NCBI GenBank assembly: GCA_964603155.1
Contig: CAZRTZ010000085.1
Location: 1 to 8,139 of the forward strand
From: VAUL01 sp964603155
GTDB lineage: Bacteria > Desulfobacterota > Desulfuromonadia > Desulfuromonadales > BM103
Reading direction: 5' to 3'
Length of the DNA stretch: 8,139 nt
Numbering within the stretch: the first letter of the stretch is position 1; every line of letters begins with the position of its first letter. The position numbers and the translations under genes are program-made. Under the pieces are notes generated by a model. That model was not told where the DNA came from, did no database searches, and saw nothing but the letters and a program-made list of their open reading frames with translations. Below are positions 4,011 to 8,139 of the stretch, piece after piece.

Positions 4011-6334
4011 CAGCCGGAGGCCGGCGCCGGCAGGGTGAGCCGCGCCCAGATCCGCTCCAGGTCGAGATGCCGCTGCAGATGGTCGGCCAGCCGGTCGAGT
4101 TCGGCGTCGATGCTGACCCCGGCGGAACGAGGCCGCCGCGCCAGGCCGCGCCGGGCGCGCAGGTCATCGAGCAGGGCATGGCGCACGGCATCGTCGTCGA
4201 AAAGACCGTGCAGATAGGTTCCCCAGGTGCGGCCGTCGGCGGAGACCGCTCCGTCCTCGAAGGACTCGCCGAAACCGCCGAAGCGCGCCACGGCGAAGAG
4301 CGGCCGGGCCAGCCCGCCGCGGGTGGTCGCCCCCATATGGATCTCGTAGCCGGAGACCCCCTCGACACCGGTCAGGCCGATGGCCTCCGCCCCGTCCAGC
4401 ACGGTGCCCGCCACCTGGCGGGTCTGCTTGTCGCCGGTCAGCACCGTGTCGACGTCGAGCAGTCCAAGCCCCTCCGCCTCGAGCAGATCGGATTCCACCC
4501 CGTCGGGATCGACGATCCGCTTGCCGAGTATCTGGTAGCCGCCGCAGATCCCGGCGATCCGCCCCCCCTGCATATGAAAGTCGTGAATCGCCCGGGCCAG
4601 CCCGCTGCTGCGCAGGTATTGCAGATCGGGGAGAGTACTCTTGGTGCCGGGGAGGATCAGCAGGTCGAGACCGGCAATCTCCTCCAGCGCGCTGATATAG
4701 ACCAGTTCGACGTCGGGCTCATGCTCGAGCGGGTCGAAATCGGTGTAGTTCGACAGGCGCGGCAATTTGACCACGCCGATACGCAACGGCGCCCCGGCGC
4801 GCCCCGGCCCCTTGCGCGCCAGCCCCAGCGAATCTTCTTCCGGGAGTTTGAGGTCGAGCCACGGGACGACGCCGAGAACCGGCACACCGGTGCGCGCCTC
4901 GATCTCGGCGATCCCCGGAGCGAGCAGCGATGGATCGCCGCGGAAGCGGTTGATAATCACCCCGGCGAGCATCCGCCGCTCCTCTGTGGTGAGCAACTCC
5001 ACGGTGCCGACGATGCTGGCGAAGACCCCGCCGCGGTCGATGTCGGCGACCAGCAGCACCGGCGCCTGTGCCATGGCGGCCGCCTTGAGGTTGGCAATGT
5101 CGTGATCGCGCAGGTTGATCTCGGCGATGCTCCCCGCTCCTTCCATGACCACGATATCGGCCTGGTCGCTCAGGCGCCGGAACGACTCCTCCACCTTGCG
5201 GAACGCTTCGGATTTGTAGGCATGGTACTCCTTCACCCCCATGTTACCAACCGGGCGCCCCTGGATGATGACCTGCGCACCGGTGTCGGAGTTGGGCTTG
5301 AGCAGCACCGGGTTCATGTCGACGTGGGCCGGCACGCCGCAGGCGGCGGCCTGCAGCGCCTGGGCGCGGCCGATCTCCCCCCCCTGCGGTGTCACCGCCG
5401 CGTTGAGCGCCATGTTCTGGGCCTTGAACGGCAGAACCCTCACCCCCTTGCGACGCAGCAGCCGGCACAGGCCGGCAGCCAGCACGCTCTTGCCGACGTC
5501 CGAGCCGGTACCGCCGACGAACAGCGCCCGCGCTGTTCGTGGCATGAGGTCCGCGCTTTGAGGTTCGAGGTTTTCACCCCGAGCCCCGAGTCTCGTATCC
5601 CGCACCTGGTACCCCCTTGGCGTCACCATTCTTCGCTTGCCATCCACATAGGTCGCGGCGTTGCCGACGATGACCAGGGAGAACATGTCGATGGGATAGG
5701 CAGTGAATTCACCCAGGGTGGTGACGGTTACCGCTTCGCCCGCGCGGCAGGCATGGCGGACGATGCCGACCGGGGTGGCGGCGGCGCGGTGACGCAGCAG
5801 AATGTCGCGCGCCGCCTCGATCTGGGTGGTGCGGCTGTTGCTTTTCGGATTGTAGAGGGCGACGACGAAATCCGCCGCCCCTGCCGCCTCCAGGCGCCTG
5901 GCGATGACCGGCCAGGGGGTGAGCAGGTCGGAGAGGGAGATGACCGCCAGATCGTGCATCAGCGGGGCGCCGAGCCGCGCGGCCGCAGCCTGCAGGGCCG
6001 AGACGCCGGGGACGATCTCGACCTCGACCGGCAGTTCCCCGGTCAGTTCCAGCGCCAGACCGGCCATGCCGTAGATGCCGGCGTCACCGCCGGAGACCAG
6101 GGCGACCGTGGCGCCGGCCGCGGCCCGCCCCAGCGCCTGGCGGCAGCGTTCGACCTCCTCGCGCATCCCCGAGGCGAGCAGTTCCTTGCCCGCCAAAAGC
6201 TCCGGGATCAGGTCGAGGTAGGTCTGGTAGCCGGCAACCACCCCGGCGGCCGCGATGGCGGCTCGGGCGGCAGGGGTCAGGTGCTGCGGGTCGCCGGGAC
6301 CGATCCCGACGACGTAGAGTTTGCCAGAGGACAT
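4010..6334 (-). CDS. cbiH-cbiP: Fused cobalt-precorrin-3 C17-methyltransferase (CbiH/CobJ) and cobyric acid synthase (CbiP/CobQ)
   Basis: One 774-codon frame carrying two complete enzymes. Residues 1-243 are a CbiH/CobJ SAM methyltransferase: VGIGPGDPQHLT (9-20), SGGDAGIYGMAG (81-92), VPGVSALQAA (108-117) and YNPKSNSR (161-168). It methylates C17 and contracts the ring. Residues about 267-774 are CbiP, the glutamine-dependent amidase making adenosylcobyric acid: Walker-A-like GGTGSDVGKS (274-283), KAQNMALN (304-311), EGAGSIAEINLRDHDIANL (398-416), DIDRGGVF (431-438), then a class I glutamine amidotransferase domain with Cys597 in GICGGYQ and His709 in YLHG. The start at 6334 overlaps the cbiG stop (TGATG) and begins the methyltransferase fold directly. 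The two are usually separate proteins; the linker (244-266) looks non-homologous to either, and Met264 would be a normal CbiP start. It could be a real fusion, a lost stop, or a sequencing error. Confidence 0.93.
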   Translation of the reverse strand: MSSGKLYVVGIGPGDPQHLTPAARAAIAAAGVVAGYQTYLDLIPELLAGKELLASGMREEVERCRQALGRAAAGATVALVSGGDAGIYGMAGLALELTGELPVEVEIVPGVSALQAAAARLGAPLMHDLAVISLSDLLTPWPVIARRLEAAGAADFVVALYNPKSNSRTTQIEAARDILLRHRAAATPVGIVRHACRAGEAVTVTTLGEFTAYPIDMFSLVIVGNAATYVDGKRRMVTPRGYQVRDTRLGARGENLEPQSADLMPRTARALFVGGTGSDVGKSVLAAGLCRLLRRKGVRVLPFKAQNMALNAAVTPQGGEIGRAQALQAAACGVPAHVDMNPVLLKPNSDTGAQVIIQGRPVGNMGVKEYHAYKSEAFRKVEESFRRLSDQADIVVMEGAGSIAEINLRDHDIANLKAAAMAQAPVLLVADIDRGGVFASIVGTVELLTTEERRMLAGVIINRFRGDPSLLAPGIAEIEARTGVPVLGVVPWLDLKLPEEDSLGLARKGPGRAGAPLRIGVVKLPRLSNYTDFDPLEHEPDVELVYISALEEIAGLDLLILPGTKSTLPDLQYLRSSGLARAIHDFHMQGGRIAGICGGYQILGKRIVDPDGVESDLLEAEGLGLLDVDTVLTGDKQTRQVAGTVLDGAEAIGLTGVEGVSGYEIHMGATTRGGLARPLFAVARFGGFGESFEDGAVSADGRTWGTYLHGLFDDDAVRHALLDDLRARRGLARRPRSAGVSIDAELDRLADHLQRHLDLERIWARLTLPAPASG
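5517..5540. repeat. Near-perfect palindrome at the CbiP domain start
   Basis: ACGAACAGCGC (5517-5527) and GCGCTGTTCGT (5530-5540) are exact reverse complements with only two bases between. On the minus strand it begins two bases after the in-frame ATG of Met264 and encodes part of PRTARALFVG. An RNA hairpin here could affect internal initiation; it may also be coincidental coding sequence. Confidence 0.6.
5537..5605 (-). other. Linker of the CbiH-CbiP fusion with intergenic-like short repeats
   Basis: Encodes residues 244-266 between the two enzyme domains. The DNA holds two tandem heptamers, CCCCGAG twice (5577-5590) and GAGGTTC/GAGGTTT (5560-5573). Such repeats are unusual in coding sequence and more typical of gaps between genes. 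The codons here give VRDTRLGARGENLEPQ, low in structure and unlike either family. An in-frame ATG (5543-5545) fits the usual beginning of a stand-alone CbiP. A TGA lies out of frame at GGTGAA, so one base change in the G-runs would split the frame. Confidence 0.6.
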
Positions 6335-7392
6335 CAATCCAGCCTTTCCGCGACGGCAACCGTGACATTGCCGCATTTTTTCTTGGTGATCAGCAACGGT
6401 CCGCCGCCGGCGGCAAGCACGGCGGCCGGTTCGCACACCCCCCTGGCGCCGATGGCTTCGAGGGCATGGGGGGAGTCCGGCGACGGGACGGCGACGGCGT
6501 TGAGCCGCTCCGCCGGGTAGAATTCGATTGGCAGGGCGTGGCGCGCGGCGAATTCGATCAGACCCGATTCATCCGTCTTCTCCGCGACGCTGGCCAGGCG
6601 GCCGACGCTGGCGAAGGAGAGCAAGGCACGGCTAAGTTCACCGGTGACCGCCGCCTCAATCTCGTCGGCACCGGTGCCGCGGTTGCAGCCGATCCCCACG
6701 ACCAGATCGGGTGGGCGCAGGAGCAGCAGGTTCGGCCGGCGCTCGAGGTCGGGGAGCAGGCGGTGGGTGACGAAGATCAGCCCCTCCGCCCCGCTCTGCA
6801 GCGCGGCGGAGAAAGTCGTGTGCAGCTCGATCCCCGGGGTGCCGGCAAAGAGCGGCGCCACCCGACTGCGGCGGTCGACCAGGGCGATCCGTCCCCCTTC
6901 GAGCAGCAGGCTGTTGAGATGCTTGATATGTACCAGCGGCTCGACCCGCAGCCCGGCCTGTCGGGCCGCCTCATCCCAGGCGGTCAGACCGTTGACGTCG
7001 GTGGCGGTGGTGATCACCGGCGTGCCGCCGACGGCGGCGGCCAGTTCCTCGGCCAGGCGGTTGGCACCGCCGAGATGGCCGGCGACCAGCGAGACGGCGA
7101 AGCGGCCGGCCTCGTCGAGAACCACCACGGCCGGGTCGCTCCCTTTGCCGGCCAGATGCGGCGCGACCATGCGCACCACGATGCCGGTCGCCATGATGAA
7201 GGCGAAGCCGCGATAGCGGCCCCACAAGCTGCCTACCAGTGCCCTGAGTTCACCGCTGAAGGCTGTGGCCTGCGGGCCGCCGTCCGCCACAAAACGCTGC
7301 AGTACGAACAGCTGCGCATCGGGGCGGCCTGCCTGCAGCCGGGCACCGAGCCGGGCTCCGTTGCGGGTGATGGCAATGATGGCGAGGTTCAC
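6334..7392 (-). CDS. cbiG: Cobalt-precorrin-5A hydrolase
   Basis: A 352-residue CbiG, which opens the delta-lactone of cobalt-precorrin-5A and releases acetaldehyde. It is the hallmark of the anaerobic, early-cobalt pathway. The N-terminal and central domain shows MATGIVVRMVAPHLAGKGSD (67-86), VAGHLGGANRLAEELA (103-118) and ATDVNG (130-135). The C-terminal domain starts near 230 with VVGIGCNRGT and continues to GVCEPAAVLAA (318-328) and KKKCGNVTVAVA (337-348). The start codon is GTG at 7392-7390, and no strong ribosome site precedes it. The family fold begins directly at NLAIIAIT, and no better in-frame start was found. It follows cbiF after a gap of about 31 bases and overlaps the next start by one base. 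Confidence 0.94.
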   Translation of the reverse strand: MNLAIIAITRNGARLGARLQAGRPDAQLFVLQRFVADGGPQATAFSGELRALVGSLWGRYRGFAFIMATGIVVRMVAPHLAGKGSDPAVVVLDEAGRFAVSLVAGHLGGANRLAEELAAAVGGTPVITTATDVNGLTAWDEAARQAGLRVEPLVHIKHLNSLLLEGGRIALVDRRSRVAPLFAGTPGIELHTTFSAALQSGAEGLIFVTHRLLPDLERRPNLLLLRPPDLVVGIGCNRGTGADEIEAAVTGELSRALLSFASVGRLASVAEKTDESGLIEFAARHALPIEFYPAERLNAVAVPSPDSPHALEAIGARGVCEPAAVLAAGGGPLLITKKKCGNVTVAVAERLD

Positions 7393-7423
7393 AGGCTAAA
7401 TCTGCGGTTGAGGTTGAGCAATT

Positions 7424-8139
7424 TTATCTTCCCGCGTTGCGGAAGCCGTGGGCGAAGTCTGCGGCGTAAAGCTTCGACACCGCGGCCAGCCCTTCCTGAC
7501 GGGCTCTGAGCACGTCGCCCACAAGGATCACCGCCTGGCGGTCGATGCCGGCCGCCCGCACCTTGCCGGCAATGTCGGCCAGCATCCCCGTGATGATCTG
7601 CTCATCCGGCCAGCTGGCCTTGGCCACCACGGCTGCCGGCGTGTCGCCGCAGTAAGCGCCCTGCCTCAGAGCGGTGATCACATCCTCGATCATGCCGACC
7701 GACAGGTAGATCACCAGCGTCGCGCCGAGCTGCGCAATCTTGTGCAGCTGCTCGCGCTCGGGCACCGGCGTGCGGCCGGCCAGACGGGTGATGACGAGCG
7801 TCTGCGAAACCTCGGGCAGGGTGAGCTCCTGCTTCAGTGTTGCCGCCGCCGCGAAGGCACTGGTCACCCCGGGGACCACCTCGTAGGTGATGGCGAGCCG
7901 GTCAAGCTCCGCCATCTGCTCCTGAATCGCCCCGTAGAGAGAAGGATCGCCGGTGTGCAGGCGCACCGCCCGCTTCCCCGCGGCCACCGCGGCGGCCAGC
8001 AGTTGCGTGGTCTGCGCCAGGGTCAGCCCGGCGGAATCGTGGACCTCGGCCAGGGGTGCGTAGTTACGCACCAATTCATAATCGACCAGGCTGCCGGCGT
8101 AGACCACCGGGGGCTTCTCAGACAAAACCTGGTGCTTGT
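7424..8139 (-). CDS. cbiF: Cobalt-precorrin-4 C11-methyltransferase, N-terminus outside window
   Basis: A SAM-dependent tetrapyrrole methylase that adds the C11 methyl. The frame stays open through the right edge (KHQVLSEKPPVVYAGSLVDY), and the fold's first SAM loop (usually GAGPGDP) is missing. So about 25-30 residues lie beyond 8139, and the TTG at 8125-8123 is not the true start. Seen here are YAGSLVDYELV, the LHTGDPSLYGA glycine-rich loop, VPGVTSAFAAAA and ITRLAGRTPVPE, which separate CbiF/CobM from other methylases of the family. The stop is TAA at 7426-7424. It is the most upstream gene seen in the operon, so the promoter and any cobalamin riboswitch would be to the right of the window. 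Confidence 0.94.
   Translation of the reverse strand, partial: KHQVLSEKPPVVYAGSLVDYELVRNYAPLAEVHDSAGLTLAQTTQLLAAAVAAGKRAVRLHTGDPSLYGAIQEQMAELDRLAITYEVVPGVTSAFAAAATLKQELTLPEVSQTLVITRLAGRTPVPEREQLHKIAQLGATLVIYLSVGMIEDVITALRQGAYCGDTPAAVVAKASWPDEQIITGMLADIAGKVRAAGIDRQAVILVGDVLRARQEGLAAVSKLYAADFAHGFRNAGR

Noticed and set aside
3048..4217. 389-codon plus-strand frame opposite cbiB and the end of cbiP
   Set aside because: Antisense shadow with no recognisable domain; cbiB motifs and membrane spans are on the other strand.
4067..6520. 817-codon open frame on the plus strand opposite cbiH-cbiP
   Set aside because: It is the antisense shadow of a GC-rich gene with strong codon bias. It has no family resemblance and no ribosome site, while the minus strand carries two clear enzymes.
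6466..7509. 347-codon plus-strand frame opposite cbiG and cbiF
   Set aside because: Antisense shadow; the minus-strand reading has complete CbiG motifs.
8123..8125. TTG as the true start of cbiF
   Set aside because: The frame continues open to the window edge, and the N-terminal SAM-binding strand of the family is missing, so the gene begins outside.
1..8139. CRISPR array, tRNA, rRNA, insertion sequence or cobalamin riboswitch
   Set aside because: No spaced direct repeats, cloverleaf, transposase or B12-box-like sequence was seen. The operon's leader lies outside the window.

Overview
The window is GC-rich and tightly packed, and looks like a chromosomal segment from an anaerobic bacterium. 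Three things suggest this: the start of an oxygen-sensitive class III ribonucleotide reductase gene, a nickel-responsive NikR regulator, and the later part of an anaerobic (early cobalt insertion) cobalamin operon marked by CbiG. The gene styles fit a Desulfuromonadia/Geobacter-like deltaproteobacterium. That placement is inferred from general protein resemblance and was not tested by a search.

Layout. Bases 1-725 hold the 5' part of nrdD on the minus strand, running off the left edge. Bases 726-966 are a divergent regulatory region. It carries two NrdR-box-like sites 32 bp apart on the nrdD side, and a promoter with an imperfect dyad on the nikR side. nikR lies on the plus strand at 967-1380. 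Bases 1381-1965 are a 585-bp non-coding gap between convergent genes, crowded with perfect or near-perfect inverted repeats. From 1966 to the right edge there is one minus-strand operon, read in the order cbiF (N-terminus outside the window), cbiG, a cbiH-cbiP fusion, cbiB, cobD. Three of the four junctions overlap (TGATG, TGATG, ATGA). The cbiF-cbiG junction has a gap of about 31 nt.

How the genes work together. CbiF (C11 methylation), CbiG (ring opening and loss of the two-carbon fragment) and the CbiH domain (C17 methylation and ring contraction) are neighbouring corrin-ring steps. The CbiP domain amidates adenosylcobyrinic acid a,c-diamide to adenosylcobyric acid. CobD makes the aminopropanol-phosphate linker and CbiB attaches it. 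The cluster therefore covers mid-corrin synthesis through adenosylcobinamide phosphate. The early genes (cbiK/X, cbiL, cbiD, cbiE, cbiT) and the nucleotide-loop genes (cobU/S/T) are not in this window, nor is any cobalamin riboswitch.

No wholly new system is evident. The points most worth a second look are the single-ORF CbiH-CbiP fusion, whose linker looks like former intergenic DNA, the hairpin-rich gap at 1381-1965, and the tandem NrdR boxes.
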